In this document: positions 1 through 10,102 of the stretch, one piece after another
Position numbering within the stretch: the stretch's first letter is position 1
How the letters are laid out: each line of letters starts with the position of its first letter
NCBI GenBank assembly: GCA_016872645.1
Contig: VGZH01000035.1
Span: forward strand, 1-54,019
Reading direction: 5' to 3'
DNA from: Planctomycetota bacterium
GTDB taxonomy: Bacteria > Planctomycetota > Planctomycetia > Planctomycetales > Planctomycetaceae
DNA length: 54,019 nt
Notes under the pieces: generated by a model
The model's database searches: none
Told to the model about the DNA's origin: nothing
What the model saw: only the letters and a program-made list of their open reading frames with translations
Made by a program: the position numbers and the translations under genes

Positions 1-78
1 CCTCTATTCGTGGTTTCTCGATTAGGTGTAGCCTACGAGTCGTTTGATTCGGAAAGCGTTTTGTTGTGATAGGCGAAT

Positions 79-411
79 TTGGAAGGCTCGAGCTTGCTCC
101 GCTTTTGTCTAATCGCTGCTGCGTGTGTCTCTGGATTGAGTGGCTGCCATCCGGCATTCACTCGCGTCCCGGACCTCGTTCCGCGCACGCTTGAACAGGA
201 CAAGGCGCTTTGGAGCTACCACAACCCATTCCCGGATGAAACGGTCGCTCCGTCGGTCGATCACCGGCCGGCCGGTTCCGAATTGCAGCGCACGATGCCG
301 CGACAGGCGATCGAAAAGGACTCGATGACGTTTTCTCCTCGCGGAGCATTCGATCCGCCTCGGCCGGAAGCACGGCTGAATCCCAAGACTGCAAACGTCG
401 TCCAGCCGTGA
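79..411 (+). CDS. Small predicted lipoprotein of unknown function
   Basis: The 110-residue product has a short hydrophobic N-terminus (residues 5-20) ending in a lipobox-like LSGC with Cys at about 23, so it is probably exported and lipid-anchored. The rest is polar and proline-rich with no domain I recognise. The start is TTG at 79: an in-frame TGA lies just upstream at 67 and no ATG precedes the signal sequence. A weak AGG lies 6-8 bases before the TTG. A start at the downstream TTG (94) would also leave a signal peptide. It stands alone, followed by about 230 bases before typA. That it encodes a lipoprotein is inference from the signal sequence; no function can be given. Confidence 0.6.
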   Translation: MEGSSLLRFCLIAAACVSGLSGCHPAFTRVPDLVPRTLEQDKALWSYHNPFPDETVAPSVDHRPAGSELQRTMPRQAIEKDSMTFSPRGAFDPPRPEARLNPKTANVVQP

Positions 412-456
412 TAATCGAGCGAAAACCACAGATTTCACACGCTTGTCAAGGGCTTT

Positions 457-479
457 GGTCGAAAGATCACCTTTCGACC
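457..479. terminator. Perfect 9-bp hairpin between the lipoprotein gene and typA
   Basis: The arms GGTCGAAAG and CTTTCGACC pair perfectly around a 5-base loop. There is no T-run after it, so it may be a weak terminator for the upstream gene or a leader structure of typA. Confidence 0.4.
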
Positions 480-491
480 CACCGAGGTGAC

Positions 492-500
492 TGTTACACT
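492..500 (+). promoter_or_regulatory. Possible extended -10 promoter for typA
   Basis: TGTTACACT fits an extended -10 element (TG, one base, then TACACT). The -35 region about 17 bases upstream is weak. It sits 68-154 bases before the two possible typA starts. This is pattern matching only. Confidence 0.25.
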
Positions 501-645
501 CCCCGCCCCTTTGAGCCGCCTCGGTTTGGCCCACCCGTTTCTTTTTCTCCGACTGAACTGATTCGAAATGTCTCCGTCAGCGACCTTGGATCGCCCGCAC
601 TCCGTGTCTTCACTCACGCATACAACTCCGCACGGTCACACACAC

Positions 646-2496
646 ATGCCCAAGCCCGGCCATGCACCTGGGCCGGAAGCTCCGCAACGTCGCGGCGACA
701 TCCGCAACATCGCGATCATCGCGCACGTTGACCACGGCAAGACAACGCTCGTCGACGCGCTGCTCAAGCAGAGCGGCCAGTTCCGTGATTCCGAACTGCG
801 TGAAACGATGCTCGACTCGAACGATCTCGAGCGTGAGCGTGGTATCACGATTCTCGCGAAAAACATTGCGGTAAACTACAAGGGGGTGAAGATCAACATT
901 ATGGACACTCCCGGCCACGCCGATTTTGGCGGCGAGGTCGAACGAGTGCTCGGCATGGCCGACGGCGTGCTGATCCTGGTCGATGCGTTTGAAGGCCCGA
1001 AGCCACAGACGCGATTTGTCACGCAAAAAGCGTTCGAGCGTGGACTCAAGCCAATCGTCGTGGTCAACAAGATTGATCGTGCGGAAGCTCGGCCGCACGA
1101 AGTGCTCAATGAAGTCTTCGACTTGTTCGTGGAACTCGGGGCGAATGACGACATCCTCGACTTCCCGTATGTGTTCGCTTCGGGACGAGAAGGCTACGCG
1201 AGCGATGACCCGAAGGCTCGGTCGGGTGACGTGCAACCGTTACTCGACAAGGTGCTGGAGTTTGTTCCCGGACCGGTTGTCGATCCCGACAGCCCGTTGC
1301 AGGTGATGGTGACCACGCTCGATTGGTCCGACTACGTCGGCCGAATCGCGACCGGCCGCATCGTCAGCGGCAGCGTGGCGACCGGCCAAAAGATCGCCGT
1401 GATGAAGGCCGATGGCAAAGCGCTCAACGGTGAAGTCACCGAGGTTCATTTGTTTGACAAACTCGGCCGCGTGAAGACCGAGAACGCTGAAGCGGGCGAC
1501 ATCGTGGCCTTGATCGGCCTGCCCAACCCGGAGATCGGCGACACGGTTTGCGATCGCTTCAATCAACGGGCCTTGCCACGCATCAGCGTCGATGAGCCGA
1601 CGTTGTCGATGTTGTTCACAATCAACGACTCGCCGTTGGCCGGCAAGGACGGTGGCAAGTTTCTGACCAGCCGGCACATTCGTGATCGGCTCGACCGGGA
1701 ACTTGAGCACAACGTCGCGTTGCGAGTCGAAGAGGCGGACTCGAAGGAAAAATTCCTCGTCTCTGGCCGGGGCATTTTGCATCTCTCAGTGCTGATCGAA
1801 ACGATGCGCCGCGAGGGTTACGAACTTTCGGTCGGCAAGCCGCAGGTCATCATCAAGACCATCGACGGCAAGAAACACGAGCCGTTTGAGACGCTGACAA
1901 TCGACGTCCCCTCTGAATACGTCGGAGCCGTGATGGAACCGACCTGCACACGCCGCGGTCAACTGATCGACATGACCGCCAGCGACAATGGCATCAGCCA
2001 CCTGACGTTTTCGATCCCCGCTCGCGGCCTGATCGGCCTGCGAACGCGGCTGCTCAACGCCACGAAGGGAGAAGCGGTCATTCATCACCGCTTTGAATGC
2101 TTCAAGCCCTGCGAAGGTGAGGTCCCGCACCGTCCCAATGGCGTGTTGATCAGCCAGGAGAATGGCAAAGTGGTCGCCTTCGCGATGGGCAAGCTGCAAG
2201 AGCGAACCGACTTGTTCGTGAAACCGGGCGACGAGGTCTACGAAGGGATGGTCGTCGGCGAGAACTCGCGAGACAACGACATGGTGGTCAACCCGATCCG
2301 CGAGAAGAAGCTGACCAACATGCGAGCTTCCGGCAGCGACGAGAACATCATCCTCAAACCACCCCGCGATATGTCGCTGGAAATGGCCCTCGAGTACATC
2401 GAGGACGACGAGTACGTCGAAGTTACACCGAAGACCATTCGCCTGCGGAAGGTGGTGCTATTGGAGTCAGATCGCAAGCGGTTGCGGTTGCGGTAG
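646..2496 (+). CDS. typA: Translational GTPase TypA/BipA
   Basis: This is a ribosome-binding GTPase of the EF-G family, involved in 50S assembly and stress adaptation. The G1 motif [12 protein letters not shown]3 [12 protein letters not shown] and G4 NKIDR are all visible, followed by the domain II barrel, the EF-G-like domains and the TypA C-terminal domain ([20 protein letters not shown] region). I chose ATG 646, giving 616 residues, close to the usual length of about 605-615. The frame is also open from ATG 568, which would add 26 His/Ser-rich residues; neither start has a clear Shine-Dalgarno sequence. The gene stands alone, and a long inverted repeat follows its stop. Confidence 0.95.
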   Translation: MPKPGHAPGPEAPQRRGDIRNIAIIAHVDHGKTTLVDALLKQSGQFRDSELRETMLDSNDLERERGITILAKNIAVNYKGVKINIMDTPGHADFGGEVERVLGMADGVLILVDAFEGPKPQTRFVTQKAFERGLKPIVVVNKIDRAEARPHEVLNEVFDLFVELGANDDILDFPYVFASGREGYASDDPKARSGDVQPLLDKVLEFVPGPVVDPDSPLQVMVTTLDWSDYVGRIATGRIVSGSVATGQKIAVMKADGKALNGEVTEVHLFDKLGRVKTENAEAGDIVALIGLPNPEIGDTVCDRFNQRALPRISVDEPTLSMLFTINDSPLAGKDGGKFLTSRHIRDRLDRELEHNVALRVEEADSKEKFLVSGRGILHLSVLIETMRREGYELSVGKPQVIIKTIDGKKHEPFETLTIDVPSEYVGAVMEPTCTRRGQLIDMTASDNGISHLTFSIPARGLIGLRTRLLNATKGEAVIHHRFECFKPCEGEVPHRPNGVLISQENGKVVAFAMGKLQERTDLFVKPGDEVYEGMVVGENSRDNDMVVNPIREKKLTNMRASGSDENIILKPPRDMSLEMALEYIEDDEYVEVTPKTIRLRKVVLLESDRKRLRLR

Positions 2497-2510
2497 TCAA
2501 ATGCCATTGA

Positions 2511-2572
2511 ACCACGAAGGCACAAAGGCACGAAGAGGATTGTGATCCTGCGTGCCTTTGTGCCTTTGTGGT
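2511..2572. repeat. Intergenic inverted repeat, 22-bp arms, between typA and ftsY
   Basis: The left arm (2511-2532) and right arm (2551-2572) are complementary at 21 of 22 positions, and the mismatch would be a G-U pair in RNA. The 18-base loop contains a second small stem, AGGAT-TGTG-ATCCT (2536-2549). The arm is the internally repetitive CACGAAGGCACAAAGGCACG sequence, which I recall as widespread between genes in planctomycetes and related phyla. It may serve as a typA terminator. Confidence 0.8.
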
Positions 2573-2603
2573 TTCTGAGTTCTTGCTTCAAAATGAGTTG
2601 ATC

Positions 2604-3542
2604 ATGGCTTTCTTCGAAAAATTGAAAGCGGGCTTGGCTAAGACCAAGCAACTGCTGCAAACCGACATTCGCGACCTGCTCAAGGCAGGCGAGATTCTCG
2701 ACGAGCCGAAACTCACCGAATTCGAAAAGCGCCTGCTGCGCACCGACATGGGAGTCGCCGCGGCTGACGCGATCATGGACGAACTGCGAGCCAAACATCT
2801 CGGCCGAACTGTCGTGCTCGACGACATCTGGCAGACAGTCAAAGACAAGCTGAAGTCGCTGCTGCGAGGGGACGGCAACTCCAATTGGGATTCTGAGAAT
2901 CCGCTCTCGCCCTTGAAGCTCTCGTCGACGAAGCCGTCAGTGATTCTCGTTGCCGGCGTCAACGGAGCCGGCAAGACAACGTCGATCGCGAAGCTCGCCA
3001 AGCTGCTGATTAGCACCGGGAACTCGGTAGTCCTCGCCGCTGGCGATACGTTCCGCGCAGCGGCCGTCGAGCAACTGACTCTCTGGAGCCAACGGCTTGG
3101 CTGCGACATCGTCACAAAGCCGAGCGGCACCGATCCCGCCAGCGTTGCCTTCGTCGGCTGCGAACAGGCACTCAGCACCGGTAAGGACGTCGTCATCGTC
3201 GACACCGCCGGCCGGCTGCAAACCTCGCAAAATCTGATGCAAGAACTGACGAAAATTCATCGGGTGATCGGCAAAAAAATCCCTGGCGCGCCGCACGAGA
3301 GCTTGCTGGTGCTCGACGCGACCACTGGCCAGAACGGGCTCAGTCAGGCCAGGAATTTTTCCGACGCCACGCAATGCACCGGCCTGATCCTCGCGAAGCT
3401 CGACGGCACTGCCAAAGGGGGAGTCGCCGTTGCGATCCGTCAGCAAATGGGAATCCCGGTGAAGTATGTGGGAGTCGGCGAAGGGATCGACGACCTGCAA
3501 GTCTTCAGCCCCGACAACTTCGTCGACGCGCTTTTCGCGTGA
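2604..3542 (+). CDS. ftsY: Signal recognition particle receptor FtsY
   Basis: This is the SRP receptor GTPase, which docks ribosome-nascent chain-SRP complexes at the membrane. The NG domain is complete: an N-domain helical bundle (residues 1-90), the P-loop GVNGAGKTTS, the DTFRAAAVEQL motif typical of SRP GTPases, DTAGRLQ, and LAKLDGTAKGG. The start is ATG 2604 (MAFFEKLKAGL...), giving 312 residues; the frame is open from 2568 but that part falls inside the preceding inverted repeat. The long acidic A-domain of E. coli FtsY is absent, as in many bacteria, so membrane attachment is probably by the N-terminal amphipathic helix. Confidence 0.95.
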   Translation: MAFFEKLKAGLAKTKQLLQTDIRDLLKAGEILDEPKLTEFEKRLLRTDMGVAAADAIMDELRAKHLGRTVVLDDIWQTVKDKLKSLLRGDGNSNWDSENPLSPLKLSSTKPSVILVAGVNGAGKTTSIAKLAKLLISTGNSVVLAAGDTFRAAAVEQLTLWSQRLGCDIVTKPSGTDPASVAFVGCEQALSTGKDVVIVDTAGRLQTSQNLMQELTKIHRVIGKKIPGAPHESLLVLDATTGQNGLSQARNFSDATQCTGLILAKLDGTAKGGVAVAIRQQMGIPVKYVGVGEGIDDLQVFSPDNFVDALFA

Positions 3543-3580
3543 ACGTTGTTCGTTGCAAGTCGCGGAAGCCATTTCAAGAC

Positions 3581-3604
3581 CAGCCCGACGCGCCAGCGAG
3601 TGAT
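3581..3604. repeat. Single copy of a dispersed GCCCGA-GCG-CAGCGAG element
   Basis: CAGCCCGACGCGCCAGCGAG lies just after ftsY. It matches the arm of the inverted repeat at 7001-7024 at most positions (CCCGA, one base, GCG, then CAGCGAG). It appears here as a lone half-element. Confidence 0.45.
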
Positions 3605-3659
3605 TGTCCTTCCTGTGTTTGACCAGTTGCTGGCCCTGCGTGCTCGTTTGCAAACCAGG

Positions 3660-4334
3660 CTACGCTGTCAGTTCTAACGTGCTCCACAGGCTGGGGTCGT
3701 ACGAAAACGGAAAGCTGGCGTCGACGGTCAGTGTTTGATCGCCGAGTTCGCTGTCCCGAATCTCGTAGAAGAATCCGAGCTTCGTCGGCGTTCCCGCCTC
3801 GCGATCGGCGGCCGGATCGAAGCCTTGAAGCTGTTCGCGCCCCAGCCATGCGTCGAGCCGATAGCGGTCCGAAAGAATTTCGGCGTTGACCAGCAAACTC
3901 CCTTTTGCGGCGAGCGGTGTCAGCTCGCGAGCTTGTGCGATCGGCAATTGGATCCCGAATGGCTGTTCGCCATCCCGGCCGCCACCCGTCGGAGCAAAAC
4001 AGAAGTGATGACAATAGCGGCTGGCTCGGTGGATGGACTGCGTGTTGCGTGTGTCGATCCAAAGCTGCAAGCCGTCAGGCATCGTCGGCGTCCGTTCTTC
4101 GGCGGCGGGTGCCTGTTTCTTGCCGTGCACGAGCACACTGAAGGCGAGGCCATCGTCGTTCCATGCCGCTCGTAGTTCGCCAAAGGGTCGCACTCCGCGC
4201 AGTTCGCTGAGATCCGGCAACGCAAAGTCGGCCGAAAGGTCGAATAATCGCTTGCCGCGCCTGGGCAGGCTGTCACTGCGCCGTACGGGGAGAGAGAAGC
4301 GAAACAGAAATGGATGCGGGATGACTTCAGTCAT
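3660..4334 (-). CDS. CBM9/DOMON-like beta-sandwich protein of unknown function
   Basis: The product has 224 residues from ATG 4334 (MTEVIPHPFLFRF...). The central part, with AAWNDDGLAFSVLV followed by PDGLQLWIDTRNTQSIHRASRYCHHF, resembles the carbohydrate-binding family 9-like fold, in which a strand containing (D/Q)LWIDTR(N/D) is diagnostic. No signal peptide is visible, so it is probably cytoplasmic. The frame extends upstream to 4412, but that start would overlap the divergent uvrA gene; ATG 4334 leaves a 56-base intergenic region. Ligand and role are unknown. The fold assignment rests on motif resemblance only. Confidence 0.7.
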   Translation of the reverse strand: MTEVIPHPFLFRFSLPVRRSDSLPRRGKRLFDLSADFALPDLSELRGVRPFGELRAAWNDDGLAFSVLVHGKKQAPAAEERTPTMPDGLQLWIDTRNTQSIHRASRYCHHFCFAPTGGGRDGEQPFGIQLPIAQARELTPLAAKGSLLVNAEILSDRYRLDAWLGREQLQGFDPAADREAGTPTKLGFFYEIRDSELGDQTLTVDASFPFSYDPSLWSTLELTA

Positions 4335-4390
4335 GGTGATGTAAGGAGAGTATCGCCATCGTCCTCGATCGACTACAGATTCGAGCCGCC

Positions 4391-7003
4391 ATGTCTGCCG
4401 ACGCTCAATCACTGAATTCGCCTGTCGGGCACATCCGCGTGCGCGGTGCTCGCGTGCATAATTTGCAGAACATCGGTGTCGACATTCCTCGGCAACGGCT
4501 GACGGTCCTCACAGGAGTCAGCGGCAGCGGCAAGAGTTCGTTGGCGTTCGATGTGATTCATGCCGAAAGCCAGCGGCGATACCTCGAAAGTCTCTCCGCC
4601 GAAACACGGGCGCGTGTTGGCGCGTGGCAACGGCCCGACGTCGACGTCATCGACGGGTTGCCGCCGACAATCAGCGTTGGGCAGTCCGCGGGATCAGCCT
4701 CACTTCGAAGCACACTGGCGACGACGACGGAGATTCTGGATTACCTGCGGCTGTTGTTTGCTCGTTGCGGAAAGGCTCACTGCCCCAAGTGCAGCCAACC
4801 GCTGTCGGCTCGCAATCCACAGGAGATCGTCCAACAAATCCTCGCGCTGGAAGAGGGGCGAAAGGTGATGATTCTCGCTCCGTTGGTTCGCGGCAAGCGG
4901 GGAGCACATCGCGACGTCTTCGAGACGATCGCGAAGGCTGGATTCGTGCGTGCTCGCGTGGATGGCGAACCGGTCGAAGTGTCTCAGCCCCCGGCGCTCG
5001 TAAAAACGAAGTCGCACACGATCGAGGCGATTGTCGATCGGGTCGTCGTGAAGGCTGGCTTACAGGCTCGGCTGCGCGAGTCGGTGGAACTGGCCCTCAA
5101 ACACGGAGACGGGACGGTCATCCTGTGCGAGCAGTCGGCCGACGGCTGGCAGGATCACGCCTATTGCAGCCGCTTCGCCTGTGCCGACTGCGGCGTCAGC
5201 TTCGCCGAACTCGAACCTCGCACCTTCAGTTTCAACAGCCCTCACGGCGCGTGTCTGAGTTGTCGCGGTCTCGGAGTTCGCGTGGCGGATGAAACTGATT
5301 TCGACACGATCTCCGCACGGCAAAGCGAGCGGCAAGAACTGTGCGCCGACTGCGGAGGTGCGCGGCTGAATCCGTTTGCGCGAGGCGTACGATTTCGAGG
5401 GATCACGCTACCGGAACTGCTCGGAAAAACGGTCAGCGAGGCGAGACGGATTCTGTCGGAATGGGAGGCTTCCGTCGCTTCGATTGAGACTGCGGAGGAT
5501 CGTGTTCTCAGGCGGACGCTGCCGGCGATTCGGAGTCGGCTCGATTTTCTGATTCGCGTCGGCGCGGATTACCTCACGCTGGATCGTCCGACGCGGACAC
5601 TCTCCGGCGGTGAGTTCCAACGAGCACGACTTGCCGCGTGTCTGGGTTCCGGATTGGTCGGAGCCTGTTATGTGCTCGACGAACCGACGGTCGGACTGCA
5701 TCCGAAAGACACAACCGCGATGGTCGACGCGCTGCACGATCTGCGCGATCAAGGGAACACGCTGCTGGTCGTCGAGCACGATCCCGATGTCATGCGAAAC
5801 GCGGATCACCTGATCGACCTCGGCCCCGGAGCAGGTGTGGACGGCGGCCAAGTCATCGCATGCGGTTCGCCCAGCGAAGTCGTGGCGAACGCAGCATCGG
5901 TGACGGGACGGTATATCGGTCAGACGCTCTTGTTCGACCACGGACGGGTAAGAGTGCCCATCGAACGAAGGAGCCACGAATCAACTTGGCTCACACTGGC
6001 GAATGTCTCAGTTCATAACCTGCGTGATGTTTCGGTGCGGATTCCGTTGCAGGCGTTGACAGCGATCACCGGAGTCAGCGGATCGGGTAAGACGTCGCTT
6101 GTGCATCATGCACTCGTGCCGCAGGTTCTGGAAACGCTGGCCCGACGCGCGAGCGAGAGATCACGATTGGGGCAACGCGGCGACCACTCGCTGGCGCTTC
6201 GTACTGGTGAGGAATTTGGAGCCATCACGCGTCTGATCGAGGTGACGCAGTCGCCATTAGGGCGGACTCCGACGTCAAATCCGGCGACGTATTCCGGCAT
6301 CTGGGACGAAGTCTGCAAGCTGTACTCGCAAACGCGCGAAGCCAAGCTTCGAGGCTTTCGCGCCAGCCGGTTCAAGTTCAATTCCCCCTCCGGCCGCTGC
6401 GAGGCTTGTCGCGGGCGTGGGGTGCAGCGAGTGCGATTGCAATTGCTGCCTGATGTGTTTGTGACCTGTCCGAGCTGTCGTGGGGAGCGATTCAATTCGT
6501 CGACGCTACAAGTTCGATTTCACGGCCGGACTGTGGCGGACGTGTTGCGAATGCGAATCGACGAAGCGTCGGAACTGTTTGCCAACGTGCCGCGAGTGGC
6601 CGCCGTGCTCAAAACGTTTCGCGAAGTCGGGTTGGGCTATCTGCGGCTCGGTCAGTCGGCGACGACGTTGTCGGGGGGCGAAGCTCAACGCGTAAAACTG
6701 GCGACCGAGTTGAGTCGCGAAAATTTGGTATCGACCATGTTCGTGCTCGACGAGCCGACGACTGGCCTGCATCCGGCCGACGTCGAACGGCTGTTGAGCT
6801 TGCTGCGACGGCTGGTCGATGCGGGGCACACCGTCGTCGTCATCGAACATCATTTGGAACTTATCGCTCAGTCCGACTGGTTAATAGACCTCGGTCCGGA
6901 CGGCGGCTCGCGCGGCGGACAGATTGTGGCCGAAGGATCGCCAGCGGAGGTCGCGGCGCGCGGCATCGGGTACACCGCACTCGCATTGGCGGCTGCACAC
7001 TAA
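4391..7003 (+). CDS. uvrA: UvrA-type excinuclease ATPase lacking the insertion domain
   Basis: This is an ABC-type ATPase of nucleotide excision repair, which scans DNA with UvrB and loads it at lesions. It has two nucleotide-binding domains: Walker A GVSGSGKSS at 42-50, signature LSGGE at 404-408, Walker B VLDEPT at 428-433; then GVSGSGKTS at 561-569, LSGGE at 760-764 and VLDEPT at 785-790. The UvrB-binding domain (about 131-250) and zinc ligands (C264, C267, C288, C291; C670, C673, C693, C696) are retained. At 870 residues it is about 70 shorter than E. coli UvrA because only 26 residues separate C291 from C318, where classical UvrA has the roughly 110-residue insertion domain. It may be a second, specialised UvrA. 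It faces the DUF58 gene and ends inside a shared inverted repeat. Confidence 0.9.
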   Translation: MSADAQSLNSPVGHIRVRGARVHNLQNIGVDIPRQRLTVLTGVSGSGKSSLAFDVIHAESQRRYLESLSAETRARVGAWQRPDVDVIDGLPPTISVGQSAGSASLRSTLATTTEILDYLRLLFARCGKAHCPKCSQPLSARNPQEIVQQILALEEGRKVMILAPLVRGKRGAHRDVFETIAKAGFVRARVDGEPVEVSQPPALVKTKSHTIEAIVDRVVVKAGLQARLRESVELALKHGDGTVILCEQSADGWQDHAYCSRFACADCGVSFAELEPRTFSFNSPHGACLSCRGLGVRVADETDFDTISARQSERQELCADCGGARLNPFARGVRFRGITLPELLGKTVSEARRILSEWEASVASIETAEDRVLRRTLPAIRSRLDFLIRVGADYLTLDRPTRTLSGGEFQRARLAACLGSGLVGACYVLDEPTVGLHPKDTTAMVDALHDLRDQGNTLLVVEHDPDVMRNADHLIDLGPGAGVDGGQVIACGSPSEVVANAASVTGRYIGQTLLFDHGRVRVPIERRSHESTWLTLANVSVHNLRDVSVRIPLQALTAITGVSGSGKTSLVHHALVPQVLETLARRASERSRLGQRGDHSLALRTGEEFGAITRLIEVTQSPLGRTPTSNPATYSGIWDEVCKLYSQTREAKLRGFRASRFKFNSPSGRCEACRGRGVQRVRLQLLPDVFVTCPSCRGERFNSSTLQVRFHGRTVADVLRMRIDEASELFANVPRVAAVLKTFREVGLGYLRLGQSATTLSGGEAQRVKLATELSRENLVSTMFVLDEPTTGLHPADVERLLSLLRRLVDAGHTVVVIEHHLELIAQSDWLIDLGPDGGSRGGQIVAEGSPAEVAARGIGYTALALAAAH

Positions 7004-7088
7004 CCCGAAGCGTCAGCGAGGGCGGGCGCATCACTCGCGTGCAAGTCCAAATCTCTGAAGCGTTCGCCCTCGCTGACGCTTCGGGTTA
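7001..7088. repeat. Perfect 24-bp inverted repeat between convergent uvrA and DUF58 genes
   Basis: The left arm (7001-7024) and right arm (7065-7088) are exact reverse complements, separated by 40 bases. The outer three bases of each arm are the TAA stop codons of the two convergent genes (7001-7003 for uvrA; 7086-7088 on the minus strand for the DUF58 gene). It probably works as a bidirectional terminator. The arm belongs to the same sequence family as the element at 3581. Confidence 0.85.
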
Positions 7089-7971
7089 GTACGACGCGAG
7101 ACATTGCTTGATGGCGAATTCGACCGGCAGGTCGGTGCGCAGCACAGCGAAGTCGATGCTCAGGTCGCGGCATTGTCGGCGCAACGATTCGCGATGGCTG
7201 ATGAACTCGTGCTGGTATGCGGTCCGCAGGAGTCGCGGCTCGGTAGGCAGATCGGTCCAGCCTTCCAGCCCGTGGAACAGTGTCGGATCGTCGAACGGAA
7301 AATCCTCTTCGGCGGGATCGACGATTTGCCAGACGCGAACGTCGTGTTTGCGATGCCGCAGTCGCTTCAGGCCGAGCATCAGCGAATCGGGATTCGCGAA
7401 GAGATCGCTGAGCACGACCACGACGCCGCGCTGGACGAGGCGTTCGGAGAGGTCGGCAAAGAGAGACGAGAGCTGAGCGTCGAGAGTTGAGAGTTGAGGC
7501 TGCGGTTCGACTCTCGACTCTCGACTCTCAGTTTTCAGCTTCGTCGTTTCGAGGACGTGCGAAATCTGTTTCCAGTGGCCGGCATGGCTGCCGGGGCGGA
7601 CGGCTTGGTCGATCTCGCGGTCAAACGTGATCAGGCCGATCGCGTCTTGCTGTTTCACGACGACATAGCTGATCGCAGCAGCGATGTGCTTGGCAAATTC
7701 CAGTTTCGATAGTGGCGCGGCATCGGAGCGGTACGACATCGACTCGCTGGCATCGAGCAAGACGTGGCAGGCGAAGTTAGTTTCTTCCTCGAACTGCTTG
7801 ACGAAAACACGATCGCTGCGGCCGTAGACTTTCCAGTCGACGTAACGCAGATCGTCGCCGGGAGCGTACTCGCGGTGCTCGGCAAATTCGGCGGCGAAGC
7901 CGTGAAAGGGGCTGCGATGTGCTCCCGTGACCGCCCCTTCGACGGTGCCGTGAGCGTGCAGCGCCAGCCCT

Positions 7972-9075
<1,104 letters not shown>

Positions 9076-9080
9076 TTACA

Positions 9081-9875
9081 CTACTTTTTCTTCCTCTGAG
9101 CGAACAGCCACTCGTACATCTCGCGGTCTTTGTAGGCTCCGTTCCAACTGTCGTGGCCGACGTCGGGGTACTCGGTGTACTTCGGTTTGCCGCCGGCGGC
9201 TTTCAGAGCTTCGACGATCTCGCGTGAGTGTTCTACTTTGACGGCTTTGTCCATCGCTCCGTGAAACGTCCAGGTCGGGACGTGAGCAATTGACTTGGCT
9301 TTGCTGAGATCGCAGCCTCCGCAGACCGGCACGGCGGCGGCGAATCGCTGTGGGTGACGAACGATCGCGTCCCACGATCCGTAGCCTCCCATCGACAGAC
9401 CGGTGACGTACTCGCGAGTGGTGTCGATCGGGAAATCTTTTTCCAAACTATCCAGACACTGCATCACCAGAACGGCGGTTTCGGATTCCTGATCGGGAAA
9501 GACGACTTTATTCGTGGACCAATCGACGTCCGACCATTTTTTGTTGGTCGGGCACTGAGGTACGACAACAAAGCAGGGGTACTTGGCCAGGAACTCTTCC
9601 GTGGCGAATTTCTTCACGCCATGAATCAGTTGCTTCTCGTTGTCGTCACCACGCTCTCCGGCGCCGTGCAGGAACAGCACGAGGGGAATCTTCTTGCCAG
9701 GTTCAGTTTTGGCCGGCTTGAGGAAGCGGTACAAAAGCGTTTTTCCATCCGCGTTTTTGAATTGAGTCTTGGCGAATTGTTCGGCCAACTCGTCGGCTTC
9801 AAGCGATTTCGCAACGAACGCACTGTCGAACATCAAAACCAAACCAGCCAACAGCAGCCAACGGAGCGGCGACAT
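9081..9875 (-). CDS. Secreted alpha/beta hydrolase (predicted esterase or peptidase)
   Basis: From ATG 9875 (MSPLRWLLLAGLVLMF...) the product has 264 residues with a Sec signal peptide in residues 1-25. The fold is alpha/beta hydrolase: oxyanion segment LVLFLHGAGERGDD, nucleophile elbow GLSMGGYGSW, acid in HGAMDKAV and histidine in VGHDSWNGAY. These features match the predicted peptidase/phospholipase group related to PHB depolymerase-type esterases. The longer frame to 9986 begins in a repeat element and is unlikely. It is the first gene before moxR, 5 bases apart. The substrate is unknown. Confidence 0.85.
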   Translation of the reverse strand: MSPLRWLLLAGLVLMFDSAFVAKSLEADELAEQFAKTQFKNADGKTLLYRFLKPAKTEPGKKIPLVLFLHGAGERGDDNEKQLIHGVKKFATEEFLAKYPCFVVVPQCPTNKKWSDVDWSTNKVVFPDQESETAVLVMQCLDSLEKDFPIDTTREYVTGLSMGGYGSWDAIVRHPQRFAAAVPVCGGCDLSKAKSIAHVPTWTFHGAMDKAVKVEHSREIVEALKAAGGKPKYTEYPDVGHDSWNGAYKDREMYEWLFAQRKKK

Positions 9876-9927
9876 CAGAGTTCCTTTCAAAAAGTAGAGG
9901 CAAATAGGACAGCAGCGCTCGGCACGC

Positions 9928-10030
9928 GTCTCCCGACCCCGCCGTTGCGTTGGACCGCAGGTCTCCCGCCTTCGAGCCCCTATCATTTTCGGGAGTGCTT
10001 CGGTGGTCTGTTCCGGCAGGGTCGGGAGAC
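9928..10030. repeat. Inverted repeat, 16-bp arms, between the hydrolase gene and ppk1
   Basis: GTCTCCCGACCCCGCC (9928-9943) pairs with GGCAGGGTCGGGAGAC (10015-10030) at 15 of 16 positions. GTCTCCCG also occurs a third time at 9961. It lies between divergent genes, so it is not a simple terminator. I recall such GTCTCCCGACCC elements as common between genes in planctomycete genomes. Confidence 0.65.
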
Positions 10031-10102
10031 CCGCGCCGATCGAGGCGGCTGGATTGTAGCGAGCCTTTGGCTCTTGACACTCGTCCGCTACGTTACGGCA
10101 CC

